This document shows, one piece after another, positions 46,601-56,749 of a DNA stretch of 64,000 bases. Position numbers and translations under genes: made by a program. The notes under the pieces are model-generated. The model saw only the letters and a program-made list of their open reading frames with translations, searched no databases and was not told where the DNA came from. Numbering within the stretch: the first letter of the stretch is position 1; the number at the start of each line of letters is the position of its first letter. Origin of the DNA: Enoplolaimus lenunculus (taxonomy: Eukaryota > Nematoda > Enoplea > Enoplida > Thoracostomopsidae); contig JASANG010000245.1 of assembly GCA_030248215.1 (NCBI GenBank), positions 248,001 to 312,000 of the forward strand, in the 5' to 3' direction.

Positions 46601-49600
46601 ATTCGGTACTCTAAGGTTTTCGGGTGTGATAAATCTAAATATATTGTTAACCATTCAAATCTGATCTATGAATAGTTAGCTAATAATTAAGTTGTGTATT
46701 AGATTCATTGGAAAGTAAGTGGGTCAAACTATCCGTTTGTGCTTTATAAGTTTGGAATGTTTAACTGGACTGATTAAAAATAAGTATGTCCGAGTCATGT
46801 AGTTTTACTGCGACTGGTTAGACTCTGGGTGTAGAAAAAACAATTAATATGAACGAAATCGGAACTTGTTATAAATCGTAATTGTAACCGAAATCGAAAC
46901 TCAGTTTGCACCCACGCTTAGCTTCAAAGTAGAAGCCAGGAAAGATGTTGGGAAACTATTTCCTTAGCAATTGGCGTCAGGGTCAATATTCAAAATAGAC
47001 GCATTCAGTTTCAGGCCAGTATTGAATAGCTACATATTATTATGTACTTAGATTGCACGCTGGCGTAATATAGTTTTTGTTGCAAAATTTGAAGTGTTTT
47101 TGGTGGATGGTTAACCTCATTATGGTGTTTAAAAGTAGGCTATTGAAAAATTGCTAATTATGTAGTCAAAATTGAATCATATAACCTTTTAGAGTTGACC
47201 GAAAAATCATTCATTCTTTTGCATTGAAAGTAAACTATGTGAAAATTGTTTAATACCTTGTCGTTCTTTTTTCAGTGGAATGCTTGACAATCAAGGTCTC
47301 AAACGGTTAATCCTGAGTTGTCATCTGCCGTCGAAAAGCCTGGGCAGCCATCACGCGTCCGGATTTGTTCATCGGGCCCGGTTGCCGTTTGAACGAGCGG
47401 GTATCGGTGTCGGTAAATGGTTTAAACGATATCTGGTTCTCAAAGAAGCAATGCTGTATATGTATCGTGGAACAGAGGTATCGATTTGAAACTGTTCCTT
47501 ATGTGTATGGGAGCTACATTAGCAGATGATGTTAAGCACCGACGGGCCCGTAGATAGAGGGGGGCAGGTCAGCCCTGTAAAACGGTTTGGATCCTAGAAA
47601 TGTTTAGCCCCGCTGTAAGTATGTGAAATCATCAACCACACCTCTCGTTTAAAGTTTGGTGTTGCCCGAATGCAAACTATTATGTTGAGCTGGCTACAGG
47701 CCTGAACCGCTAATACTGTGCTGATAACAACGTTTTCTTTTGGTGGCGCAAAGTGTATTGTTCTTTGAAAATGATTGCGGAATTGGATCACAGCCGGATG
47801 TGTAAAGGGTATCACTCTAGAATACAGGAATGTTTTCGAATTTTGGTCTTATGTTGTTATCTTGTCCTTATTGTAAACTTTATTCTGTTTCAAAAACGCA
47901 TGCAAGGACAAAAATACGTGAAATTTCACAATCAGTATACTAAATCTATTAATTTGTTACAAAGCCAGGTCAAGTTTTTTGGCTACATATGAGCTGAATA
48001 CTACAATATTTATTTTAAAAGCTATATTGTAGTATTTAAAAACCGAATATTTACCACCAAACTGAATCATTCCGTCGATTTGGCTAAATAGGATGTTTGT
48101 CCGAGACCAGGCTTGGAGTTTGTTAATTCTGCCATATTATTATTTATTATGTATATACAATGTTTTAGGAAGTAAAAGCAGAAGGTGTGATATATCTTCC
48201 AAAATTTACTGTATGTCCAGTGGGTCCTGACTACAAAACTGGACGCAAAAAGTAAGTACAAGCAAAAACGATTTTAGTTATGAACGCGTGTTGTTTTGTC
48301 ATACGTACGAAATTGAAGAGAGAATTTAGTTGTGCTATTGACGTACATTCACGTTGCGTTAAATTATTATCTGTAATTTTTTTGTAATTTAGTCTGGATC
48401 GTGAAATTGATGCGATGTTTAAAACATCATAGGTTTGCTTTTGACTCGACTTTCACGATAGCAAGAGTGCATGATACAAGAGTATGCAACTCTTGGGGTT
48501 ACGCATGGTACAAAATGTACCCAGCACGCGTTGGGTTTTTGACCGATCTTCCTATTTAGAGGGGATACGACTATGCGAATAATGACACTGTATAGTTATA
48601 TCCAGCATCAAAAAGGCTCCACTTATAGTTTAACTTAGGGGCATTGCATGTGATAGCGACCCCTCTTACAGTAACGAGGGACGGTCAAAAACGCAACGCC
48701 CGGTGCTGGTACATTTTGTACCATGTGGAACTCCAACAGTTGCATACTCTTGTATCATACACTCTTCGTGATGGTGAGATGAGCAAAGTGCCGTCTTATC
48801 AACGGGCAGGGGACACTTATCGTTGTTTGCGTCTAGCCGGTTGTTGGTCTATATTGTTTTAGTGTTTTCAAAATTGAAAATCCAAGAATAACGTTCTACT
48901 TCTATGCTGATACACAGCAAGAATTCCACACGTAAGTTAACTTTGTATCATATTAGCTACGTTAGCCGTCTGATGTGATGCTCCGGGCATATAAGTTGCT
49001 CTGTTTACTAACATCGACCCTCCACTCAAAAGTGAGCGGGTAGGTTAAAAACAACGTGTGCTGGTATATTTTGCACTATGCAAATCCAGCTAGCTACATA
49101 CCTCTGTCTAAGAATCTATAATTGAGTCTTGGCATTACCCAGAATGTATTATGCAGTAATAGTGTGACATTAAAGGAGCAGTACGGGTATGTGTGACTTG
49201 TAGTATGACGCGGACAGAAGTATCTCTCATCCAATCGAGATGTGTATGCCATAGGCTTTTAACGAAACTATTCGAAACGCTGTGTTGAATTCGCTGATGC
49301 GAACATGGAACATGAAATACAGCGTAACTGTATGTAACTGAAGGTGTACAGTATCGTTAATACTTTCATTTCAATCAACGGGGTCGACAAACATAGGACC
49401 GTTTGATACTATGTACACCCCTGGTTGATGTGTATTGAGGAAGAAGTGTCATACTCTTCTTAATCATGTAGTCTTGGTATTACGAATCCAAGTTCAAGCG
49501 CTATCTTTTGAGTGCTGTCAGCTTTTTGTAAGTTCCAGTATTTTGAGACTCTCTAGACGTATTTTGAAAGTTGTGGGTTGATCGTGACGATTTCTTGTTG

Positions 49601-52555
49601 TGTATTTCAAGTGCAACACTTATTTGTGGTTGACCCGATATGATGTCGTTTCCCCGGATACCGGCGCCAAATAATAAATGTTTTACCGGACCCGAATGTT
49701 ATTCGGATACAGCTATTAAATTTTAACACTGGTATGGGGGCAAGAGAGTCAGCGCTCCCCGGTAACAGGGAGCCACCGGATATTAAATTTACCGGCTCTC
49801 AGAACCAGATAGTAAAATTATACCGGAATCGGAGCCGTATGCTAACCGCTGGATATACGATCTAAGCGTGTGTGTTACTAGAAGTAAGTCATCCTAAAAT
49901 TTGTATTGGATTTAAAATTATTTATTGGCTTGGATTTTTTTATTTCATGCCAATGTGCGGTCAATAGCTTTGCCGCGGTTATGAATGAATTTTAAATCAG
50001 CGCCGGTATTCTCAAGTAAATGAGCGTAGCATCTATCGCCAGTTGGCTATAAGATGTTTAATTATTGAACCAATGAGTGGACAGGTTCGAAATTCAGCAG
50101 TTTTTGGACTTAGATACTAAACTACTATAATCTTTGCAATTTAGTGTTCCACATTTGCATGAGTTCATCAGCATGGTTACATATCGCGAACTGGTGAGAG
50201 GTGCTATACGAATTTGAGAATACGGACAGGGTTATAGTGTAATATAAGAATATTTTGTATTAAGAAAATTAACCGAAACAACATTTTTTGCAAAGTTTAG
50301 CTCGGAATATTACCAACTTTTATGGTGGTAAGTAATCGTTGTATTTGTGTTCTTGTAATGTAATGTAGGCAGTTGTGTTTGTGTTTTAAAGGTGCAGCCG
50401 GATACCGAAATACCGTTGCTGGAAATTTGGTTGCGCTGTTTCCTTAGTGTTTTTGTTTTAGTTTCACGATATTTTCTACATTTTCTATCGTTTAGTCTAG
50501 CCGTGACGGCTAAGTTAAACCTCTTTATTTTGAGTTTTCTGCTAATTTCATATCTTTCAAGTTTTACAATTTCAGAGCAGTAAGTAGAATGAGAAGACCA
50601 GCGGTTTAAGTATAGTGTGGTTTTAGTTCGGTTCTGTGTCTGTTTCTGTTCGCTGTTCATATCGTCGTTAGTGTACTTTAAATGAACCGCGCTATAACCA
50701 GCGTTCTGTCGTTTAATGGTTCATTGTACCTAATAGGTGGTTGCTTATACTCAATTAGTCGCAGGCAGAATTAAGTGCAGTCGCGAACAAAACGCGGTTG
50801 TAATCGCGATTGCATAAACGCGACTGGCCGCGACCGACATTCAAACGCGTTTATAAAATCGCAACCGCAGACGCAATCGCGATTACTACGGACTTACTTG
50901 TTAAGCCTAAGCCTAAGCACTAAGCATAAACCTTTCTGTCCGTGACTGTATGTAATTATGTAAATTATATAAATGTTTGAATAATGTGAATAATGTTTTG
51001 TGTTGATTTAAGATGGCTTAATCAACTTGGTTTGGCTGCGATTGGATTTTGTGGCAGTTATCCAGAATTGGACGATTCAATGTATGGTAAGTTTTAGCAT
51101 CACAGAATAAGCCCTGTGTATTGTATTGTTTGATTTTATACTCTGATATTATGCATAAGGGTACAATACATGTGCCCATACTAGTCAAAATTGTTGCTAA
51201 CTTTGAAATCCCCGATTATAATTATTGAGATGTTTTATTAACACATGCTATCACACTTCATACACTATCTCTTAAACAGTCCCCACTTCACATCCCGGCT
51301 TTGTGTAATTTAGTACGCGGGCCTCTTTGATACTTATACCTTGAACAGTGCCCAAAATAGTACGTATCTGGGGCGTTGCAGCTTTAGTAATATTGATATA
51401 TAATTGACTTTGGTTGTTTATCTTTAATTTTTTCGAAATGATTCCGTTTCAGGCTTTTATTTTCTCGACAATAGCCAGTTGTCGTCCTGCTCGATACCGT
51501 CAACCCCTGAAGATCGACGTCGATATTTGTCGTCAGCAACAACAACGCCAAACCCTTCGCCGTTGTTTTCAAGCTTCAGTGGTGCGTCTTTGCGTCCCAA
51601 AACCGCTGGTACTCGGCCTGCACTTAGTGCAGTCCTAGTTCCGAAGAATGAGGCTAATGTTGCAGTCTGTAGTAGTACTGCGGCTGTAGCTCCACCGTCA
51701 GCAGCGAACGCAGTTTTAGGTAATTCAAGAACGCGAAATCATTATAGCGAGTCAGTGCAACACGCGAATGTAATTCGAACCGGGACTGGTTACAGTAATG
51801 GGTCAGATGCGGCAGAGACGCTACTGCATCTGAACTCATCTCTGCCTGCAGGTATTGACGCGGTACCTGAGAGTGATAGTCATGTTGAGGACCTGCATGC
51901 TCATAGTGAGCAGTCCTCTGTGGATTTGATGGATGAAGGACCGGTACAAGTTAACGAATCAGAATCTGATCTTGTTACGCGTGGCAATGTACGAACTGAG
52001 ACTAGCGCAGTTTTGAACTCTGATGATCGGCAGGCGCGTGATCGTGCAGAAATCGGTCAAGTTCATGGGGAAGGTAAGATTCGGCCTCGTCCTAGTCGAT
52101 TTTTGATACGAGATAGTGTTGACAGTACAGATGGCGTCGATGTGCCAGATTGTTTAGATTTAAGTGAAGACTCAAGTGACGGGAAATCAGCCGATGGTGG
52201 AAATAATATCGTTGTAGAGGGTCAGAAACGTCATAGTGTGGAATTTGGTGTTCGTATGCAGGATTCGAACAAGAGCGCTGTCGCAGATGCAAATGGAGTC
52301 ACTGTGGTCGTGATCGATTCGTCTAGGCATAACAGTACCAGTGATGCGTTAGATGCTTCTGTTACTATCGGCGATGGAATAAGCAATAATTTGACTTTCC
52401 AAAGTACAGCAAGCGAGAGTCCAACAAAAACTAACTGGGAACAACCAGACCCGGATCAACAAAACAGCAATGACGTATTTGTGCAAAACCGTAGTGGCGA
52501 GCATAAAAGAAGTGGAAGTTACGCGAACATTACACGTGTTGAAATACCTGATTGA
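28650..52555 (+). CDS. cnk: CNK, connector enhancer of KSR (Ras/MAPK scaffold), about 22 exons
   Basis: Exons: 28650-28725, 29999-30162, 30401-30591, 30766-30889, 32245-32367, 32940-32999, 33909-33977, 34416-34933, 35442-35614, 36232-36324, 37074-37386, 38187-38392, 38958-39196, 39331-39390 (or 39418), 39775-40239, 42524-43933, 46043-46221, 47276-47477, 48169-48251, 48863-48931, 51013-51086, 51453-52555. Splice phases agree throughout except around the 39.4-kb exon. Domain order is SAM, CRIC, PDZ, long linker, PH, Ser-rich tail, as in CNK. CNK proteins scaffold Raf and KSR at the membrane downstream of Ras and receptor tyrosine kinases. Predicted length is near 2000 residues, clearly longer than vertebrate CNK2 (about 1030) and fly CNK (about 1560); the extra length is linker and tail, low in complexity. 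ATG 28650 leaves 12 residues before the SAM domain; no earlier in-frame ATG is needed. Confidence 0.9.
28909..29926. mobile_element. 1-kb TIR element with internal tandem repeats, TA duplication (CNK intron 1)
   Basis: Ends TTGAGCGAAGCTCGGAG and CTCGAGCTTTGCTCAA are inverted, and a TA pair flanks each side (28907-28908, 29927-29928). The left 200 bases read TGTCCGTCTGTCCGTCCGAA, CTCAGGAACGGCTGAACCG. From about 29110 to 29900 a unit of roughly 110-190 bases repeats about five times, with GTGCGAGGAATCTGAATAAA, TTGTTTACAAAC and AGTTAGCTAATA. No coding frame is seen, so it is non-autonomous. It sits inside the intron that splits the SAM domain. Relatives: 46325-46710 and about 62478-62700. Confidence 0.8.
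29110..29900. repeat. tandem repeat inside the 1-kb element
   Basis: Units start near 29110, 29300, 29470, 29620 and 29720 and share TTTGCATATTAGCTTAATTG, GGAATCTGAATAAATTGT and CAAAACCGATAATTGA. They are of unequal length because of internal deletions. Confidence 0.75.
30401..32367 (+). other. cnk: CRIC region of CNK (exons 3-5)
   Basis: Residues about 81-226. NLQFLAFELSLSSRSLNSLL opens it, followed by SRLVGDAMKMVGWLDR, then PPFDQFEEYVSLRESVLQQT in exon 4 and CDRVVKYNFDPMILETAFLE in exon 5. The WLDRPPF segment corresponds to AWLDRAPF in vertebrate CNK2. CRIC (conserved region in CNK) is a helical module special to this family and needed for Raf regulation. Exon 5 ends in CREGL, the first half of the PDZ GLGF loop. 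Confidence 0.85.
31915..32056. mobile_element. T element, decayed (CNK intron)
   Basis: GGTCAATGTTACTTGAGGAG at the left and AACGAAGTATGGGTC at the right, with TATAAGCATATTC inside; nearly all hexamer units are lost. Confidence 0.5.
32330..34500 (+). other. cnk: PDZ domain of CNK (exons 5-8)
   Basis: Residues about 212-300. The carboxylate-binding loop GLGF is split by the intron between exons 5 and 6 (EGL|GFNIQSLYNGVHMISEV). Exon 7 gives SPADTCGKVNPGDEIVSVNG and exon 8 WQLSKLVVLLREARNLGDLV, the last helix and strand. The match to CNK2 (VGWQLKNLVRKLRE) is residue by residue. PDZ domains bind C-terminal peptides. Exons 6 and 7 are only 60 and 69 bases. Confidence 0.9.
32650..32790. repeat. 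GCCGAT-rich patch, possible transposon end
   Basis: AGTGACGTGCCGATTAATCG, GGCATCGGCACTGC and ATTTGCCGATTTTTTTGTCG resemble the subterminal repeats of hAT-like elements; only one end is seen. Confidence 0.4.
36331..36497. mobile_element. TIR element of the TAGCACC family (CNK intron)
   Basis: GTGTAGCACCTATTACCAGT at the left and GATAGGTGCTACACACAGTT at the right. It begins 6 bases after the end of CNK exon 10, so it abuts the splice donor. Confidence 0.7.
39331..39418 (+). other. cnk: CNK exon with unresolved 3' border
   Basis: The frame FDTVLYLANGGVTEPPVTKF is open and enters in the correct phase after the acceptor TTTCAG (39325-39330). The stronger donor, GAAG|GTAGTA at 39419, leaves one base and does not fit the next clear exon (39775). 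The weaker donor TTT|GTATTT at 39391 fits in phase 0. A missed small exon between 39419 and 39775 would also solve it. Confidence 0.45.
40717..40788 (+). other. cnk: possible alternative last exon of CNK
   Basis: After the acceptor TTTGCAG the frame enters in phase 0, exactly as left by the exon ending at 40239, and reads NQRIIANLFMRRFGKLLPAN before a TAA at 40786-40788. An AATAAA hexamer lies at about 40960. Splicing to it would give a CNK of about 980 residues without the PH domain. It could also be a chance frame. Confidence 0.3.
40789..42523 (+). other. cnk: intron of CNK without visible features
   Basis: No exon or full transposon copy is apparent; an H-like fragment of 'attccgattccg' type lies just before, at 40570-40625. 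This is one of the longest stretches of the window free of the common repeat families. Confidence 0.5.
42649..42672 (+). repeat. cnk: CAA/CAG trinucleotide tract coding polyglutamine
   Basis: Seven CAA and one CAG codon give eight glutamines in the largest CNK exon. The mixed codons make it a stable, coding tract. Confidence 0.85.
44085..44190 (+). pseudogene. decayed duplicate of the end of CNK exon 16
   Basis: GAGAAAAGAACAAAAATTGA, ATGCAATTGCGTTTCTAAAG and GTATAAG mirror the end of the 1410-base exon (CAAGAACGCAAGTTGAATGC, GATTGCTATCTTGAAG, GTATGAG), and the following intron bases (GTGCACTTG, TGCATGGTG-like) are also alike. It encodes LSRKEQKLNAIAFLK against LSGQERKLNAIAILK. The duplicate lies about 230 bases downstream and enters in another phase, so it is probably unused. 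Confidence 0.6.
44686..44741. repeat. GAT microsatellite in a 27-base duplication
   Basis: The unit AAAAATGCTTGATGATGATG plus two further GAT triplets occurs twice in a row. Confidence 0.8.
44920..45105. mobile_element. dispersed element with TTAAAGCTGGAACG end, inverted copy (CNK intron)
   Basis: AACTAGTCTGCCAGTTTTGC to GGGGCGTTCCAGCTTTAATA, the reverse of the copy at 15690. Confidence 0.6.
46325..46710. mobile_element. relative of the 1-kb TIR element (CNK intron)
   Basis: Shares AATCTCGGAGTTCTGCGAAG, TCTGTCTGTCCGTCCG, AAAGAATCTCAGGAACCGCT and one internal unit (GTTAGCTAATAATTAA); the right end is worn. Confidence 0.65.
48463..48766. mobile_element. foldback element of the AAGAGTG family (CNK intron)
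   Basis: AAGAGTGCATGATACAAGAG at the left and CTTGTATCATACACTCTT at the right, arms of at least 30 bases that are nearly identical. The acceptor of the next CNK exon lies about 95 bases downstream. Confidence 0.8.
49620..49850. repeat. ACCGGA-rich patch, H-like
   Basis: Scattered CCGGATA, ACCGGACCCGAATG, CACCGGATATTAAATTTACC and ATACCGGAATCGGAGCCG words resemble the inner repeats of H elements, but I could not find clean ends. Confidence 0.4.
50006..50223. mobile_element. TIR element of the TAGCACC family (CNK intron)
   Basis: GTATTCTCAAGTAAATGAGC at the left and GAACTGGTGAGAGGTGCTAT, then TTTGAGAATAC, at the right. Confidence 0.7.
50766..50885. repeat. CGCGATT-rich patch
   Basis: About 120 bases with repeated AATCGCGATT, AACGCG and CGCGACC words in direct and inverted order, in a CNK intron; no other copy noticed in the window. 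Confidence 0.5.
51453..52555 (+). other. cnk: C-terminal exon of CNK
   Basis: An 1103-base terminal exon including the TGA at 52553-52555. It reads out of the PH domain (GFYFLDNSQLSSCSIPSTPE) into about 350 residues rich in Ser, Asp, Asn and Val with no recognised domain. The frame stays open without interruption through the whole exon, and its composition is clearly coding compared with the flanks. Confidence 0.85.
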
Positions 52556-53034
52556 ATAGTTTTGATTGAACCGGTAGGTTGTATGTTTTGTGTGCATACA
52601 TCGATTCTAAATTATACAGTTTGTTGTTGTTCTTTCAATGTATCGTTGAATTGTTTAACTCATCAGGGTGTTTGGCGATTTTTTTCAATGCGTCTCTGGT
52701 TATTTAGCGTAAGACACGCTAAAATAATGCTTTTTTATACGCTGTATAGTAGATTGTTCTATTGTTTCTCACAACAGGGCGAACATGATTCAAAGTACGG
52801 TCAAACAAAGCGGGTTTGAAAAGACTACAAAGTTTAAAAGCGATGAGCGTTTGATTAAACCGGCTCCAATAAATGCGCGCCAGCGATCTGTTTGACGCAA
52901 CGATGTATTGTCGCTGCTCAATCCAATTATTGTTTCGTCCTGTGACACTGGCCGTATGGGTATAGGAAACTATGTTCTTTCAATTTTTGGAATTTTTTAT
53001 AATACGGTTTTTCTAATGGTTTTAAGGTTGCGCT

Positions 53035-53285
53035 ATACTTGTCGTGCGGCGCCGTCTGTCACGCGTACGGCGCCGTCCGTCACTAAACGGTATCGTACGT
53101 GAGTTATTTGCGTACGATGCCGCACGGTGACGGACGGCGCCGTATAGGTGACTCATGGTGAAGGGCGGCGCCGTACGGGTGACGGACGGTGACGCACGGC
53201 GCCGTATAGGAGACAGACTTGCGTACGATGCCGCCCGGTGACGGACGGCGCCGTATAGGTGACTCATGGTGAAGGCCCCAAAACC
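53035..53285. repeat. GC-rich satellite with GGCGCC palindromes
   Basis: The motif GACGGACGGCGCCGTATAGG occurs repeatedly in direct and inverted order. A unit of about 110 bases (GCGTACGATGCCGC...GACTCATGGTGAAGG) occurs at about 53111 and 53221. It is far richer in GC than its surroundings. The leader AAGGTTGCGCTATACTT also occurs at 18158-18175. Confidence 0.8.
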
Positions 53286-54888
53286 ACAGACAGACGGTGA
53301 CGAGCGGCGCCAGAGGTCAACAAAAGTACCGCAAACCCTTGGTTTATTTTATTGTTTTTCGTATTTATAATGATGAATAAATACGCATATAGTTAATGTA
53401 GTTGCAGTTTAGTAATGTATTGTTATTGTTGTAAAATGCTCAACACGAAATTGCCTAATAACTGGTTGTTTTTGTTCTATTATTAATATTTATGCAGGAA
53501 AATGAGAACTAGTTTGTTTGAATTCAAATATAACGCTGTTACAATTTCGTCATCCACAGCCGCTAGAGTTGCCGTGGGACAGAATTTTTTGCCGTAGCCC
53601 GCGACCCAGGCTCAGATCTTGGCACTAGGGCCGATACTAACCGGGTCAATGAATGTTCCATAAGGATGTGTATATTTGTTTTGTCATTTATTGTTGGACA
53701 AACATGGTTTTGTTGACAAACGAAGCGTTGAATCGAACTGAAGTTGAATATTTGATATGTTGTAACGTATACGCAAGTACAATGTTTTATAAAATACATG
53801 GCTAAAACAATCGATTCTTCAACTTTTCAATATGCGTCGAGTTTAGTAAAGATTACATTAAAATGATTTCAAGCGTTGGCACCAATGCCGGAGCCAGGTC
53901 CCCGGCCATCTCTAATAAGTAAACGTGAAGCAGGCTGGGGGGTGCTTTTAGTAAGTGGGAGACCCGACTGTCCCATTATACGAACCCCCAGATATGTTTT
54001 GCATTAAAGTGTACAAGAAAGACACTTGTCATTGAAAATGTACACGGTCACAGTGGGCGCTGATACAGTGTGCAATTTATTGAAGTTCCAGGCAAAGGTT
54101 AATGATTGGAGTAGAATATTTTTAGCCGTACGTACAGAAAAAACAGCGGTCCATGATTGGTTAAGCTAATTGTCCATATACTGCTTGGTTTTTTTGTTGT
54201 CAAATATTCCATTCTAACCAGATTTGAATCGGATTCGAAAAAAGTGTATGAATTTTTGCTGGTTCCGTTTCATTTCGTAAACTATAAATTTTGTAACTGG
54301 TTTCATGACGGCTTTTTGCTTAAGCTCCTGCATAGCAATTTTGGCGTGGCATCGTTGGGTCAATTTGGAAAAATTCCATTTTATACGTTCGTACGCCAGT
54401 GAGTTGTATTAAAATATGTTTATATTTTATTGTACAGTAAATAATTATTGATTAGTTCGTGTTTTGATTTCGATTTGCCAATAAGACATTAAAACAGTAC
54501 CTAAAATGAAGCTATCGCATTTCAGCTTATCGTTGACGAAACGTTTTTGTGGATTTCAGCGACTACAAATTAAGACCTGATTTTGAGAGCGAGCGATCGC
54601 CTGAGAGGTAGTAGCATTTTCGCGACAATATTTAAAGGGGGTAATGCTGTATGTGATGGTGCAACTGGGATTCCAATTTACCGGAACCGGAATTCGTTTG
54701 GCACAATTTTGACGGGTGCATCGGTGAATTCGAAGTCAAAATTTCTGGCGTTTATATAACGTGCTATTCAGCGGGTTTCTTTCTTGCTTAGCGGTCATTT
54801 TGAATCGGATAAATTTATTTTTATGGTCATCTGACGTAAAAATAGTGGAAAAACTTTATCGTAGGAAAGGTTTGGACGAAAACATTTT

Positions 54889-55000
54889 TTGCTTCGCTTA
54901 AGCTCAGGCTTAGGAATATGCTCATTTTTGTACGCTTAGGCTTAGGAATATGCTTATAATACTGTTCCTCCCCTGTTCTTTATATTGGCCGGGGTTTTTT
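54889..55000. mobile_element. T element, right part
   Basis: Begins in the core (GGCTTAGGAATATGCTC) and ends CCTGTTCTTTATATTGGCC; the left end is missing. Confidence 0.65.
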
Positions 55001-55194
55001 TATACGGTACCCGCAAAATATACATCTCGTAATGTTGGCTGAAGTTTTTGTATATCGTACAGCTATTATATGTATTGAACCTCATAGCAATGATGCGAAA
55101 ACGAGGAATAATTGTTTCCGTGCTGTCAATTGTAGCGGTTGGAACTACACTGTCTGTACGAACGACTACTATTCGAAGTTTTGCACAAAGTTAT

Positions 55195-55275
55195 GGTCCA
55201 CAACAGGAATCGAACCTTGGCCCTCTTGCACTCGACTTAAAGCAGGCTACCACTACACCACGTGGTTGTTGTAAC
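55195..55275 (-). repeat. tRNA-like SINE head
   Basis: On the minus strand it reads TGGTGTAGTGGTAGC (good box A) and GGTTCGATTCC (perfect box B) at tRNA spacing. The acceptor and T stems pair badly, so it is more likely a SINE or a tRNA pseudogene than a working gene. Confidence 0.5.
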
Positions 55276-55360
55276 AACTTCTTATACCAGCATATGTGCA
55301 CTTGCACATGTATAGCACTCTTTTTGCTATTTACATACACTTAGTGTATACTAGTGAGGG

Positions 55361-55795
55361 TGTAACCGGAATTCCGGTTGCGGGTTTTTTCACCTTCCGG
55401 TTCCGCTTCTGGTAAATTTTTGCCGGAATTAAAAGTTACCGGAGGTTAAATTTTGGCTGTTTTTAATTTGCTAATCTTTACGAAACCGTTTAAAGATACT
55501 TGTTCAATTATTGATCATAAAAATAAAATGGATTTAAGCCTTGACAATTATCGAAAATTAACCATCGAACATAGATTTCGCTTCAGTGGATCAGGAAAAT
55601 CTAAAATACAACAGATTGAGCCGAATACAGTAGATTGAGTCGATGCCTATCTTCAACCAAGGGAAAAGGAAAATTAAAATAAGCTAAACTTTTCGGTGAC
55701 ATGTATTTGTCACATTCCGGTTTCGGATCCATATCCGTTAATTTTTTCAAATTCCGGTTCCGGTAAATTGTCATTCCGGTTGCACACTGCCGGCA
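55361..55795. mobile_element. H element with CCGGTT inner repeats
   Basis: GGGTGTAACCGGAATTCCGG to GTCATTCCGGTTGCACACTG; the middle shares TTGCTAATCTTTACGAA and GAAAATCTAAAATACAACAG with the copy before CNK. Confidence 0.75.
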
Positions 55796-56080
55796 GTAGT
55801 CATGCTAACTGACAGAATTAGGATTTGTTTTGGAGTCGCGGCTTCATGCGTAATTTCTGGTTTAAAAAGTAGCTTCGGTTATTTTTCGGCAGTCGCTAGG
55901 TTTTCGTAGCCGGTTCATGTAAGATTTCAAAATTACACCCTATGGTATACAGGTTATATACCTTAGCTTGTATAGCATTCGAACGATATAATTTGTCGGG
56001 TTTATAATTGCACTTGCTAATTTTGGCTTGTGTACGACTAGTACCAGCACGCGTAACGTTACTAGTTTTCAACTTAGTGT

Positions 56081-56240
56081 TGGCCAATGTAAAAATCAGG
56101 GGCGGAACGTTTTTTCTATGCGACAAGAATAGAGTAAGCTTATACTTTAGACTAATTTTTTTGCGTGGCTTATGCTTAGGCATAGGAATATGCTCATCTT
56201 TCTGTTTAGGCTTAGGCTTGGGATTATGCTTATTAAACAT
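56081..56240. mobile_element. T element, left part, A-type
   Basis: Starts GGCCAATGTAAAAATCAGGG with GCGGAACGTTTTTTCTATG, then the TTAGGC core; it is truncated after TATGCTTATTAAAC. Confidence 0.65.
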
Positions 56241-56371
56241 CGGTTTTTTCCGGTTTATTTCCGTTTTTGAGGGGGTGGAAAAATAGGAAAAAACTTTTTT
56301 ATTATAATCTCAGTAAATTACATGCAAAACGGTGATAAACATCGCGGAAACCGTCAGGAATAAGTTTTTTG

Positions 56372-56549
56372 GGCCCATGTATAGAACAGGGCCGGATCGT
56401 TTTCCTAAGGGCTATAATAGACTCCGTTTAAGCTTTAGATCAATTTTTTTGCTTAGGCTTACGAATAGGCTCATCCATACGCTTAGGCTTACGCGTAGGC
56501 TTAGGAATATGCTTATACTACTGTTCTGGCTCTATTCTACACATGGGCC
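56372..56549. mobile_element. T element, C-type ends, with 8-bp target duplication
   Basis: GGCCCATGTATAGAACAGGG to CTCTATTCTACACATGGGCC; GTTTTTTG flanks both ends (56364-56371 and 56550-56557). Confidence 0.92.
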
Positions 56550-56600
56550 GTTTTTTGCATGCTCCCGTAATCGCGAAGGTTGATGTACTGTGGAGGAATT

Positions 56601-56749
56601 AGTGGCGGATCCAGAAAACTCTAAAATGGGAGGCAGCACGAGATATAGTGGAAGCACTCGCGAGCGAAACGAGCCAGGGGCCATACGTCATTTAAGTGCT
56701 AAACCTCGAAATAAAAAAATCTTAGTTCCCCCGTTGGATCCGCCAGTAG
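56601..56749. mobile_element. short TIR element with GGATCC ends
   Basis: AGTGGCGGATCCAGAAAA at the left and CCCGTTGGATCCGCCAGTA at the right are inverted. The inner CACTCGCGAGCGAAACGAG is shared with 8859-8878. Related worn copies: 8810-9000, 13775-13830 and 63900-64000. Confidence 0.65.

Larger units (their letters stand above)
47276..51086 (+). other. cnk: PH domain of CNK (exons 18-21)
   Basis: Residues about 1510-1625. HASGFVHRARLPFERAG begins the domain, followed by GKWFKRYLVLKEAMLYMYRG, EVKAEGVIYLPKFTVCPVG, NVFKIENPRITFYFYADTQQ and the C-terminal helix EFHTWLNQLGLAAIGF with its invariant W. Vertebrate CNK2 has the parallel KAEGFISLPEF and RWLNR. The domain directs CNK to phosphoinositide membranes. 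Four exons in phases 2, 0, 2, 2, 1 encode it. Confidence 0.9.

Noticed and set aside
55195-55275. Functional tRNA gene
   Set aside because: Promoter boxes are good, but the acceptor and T stems pair badly; SINE or pseudogene is more likely.
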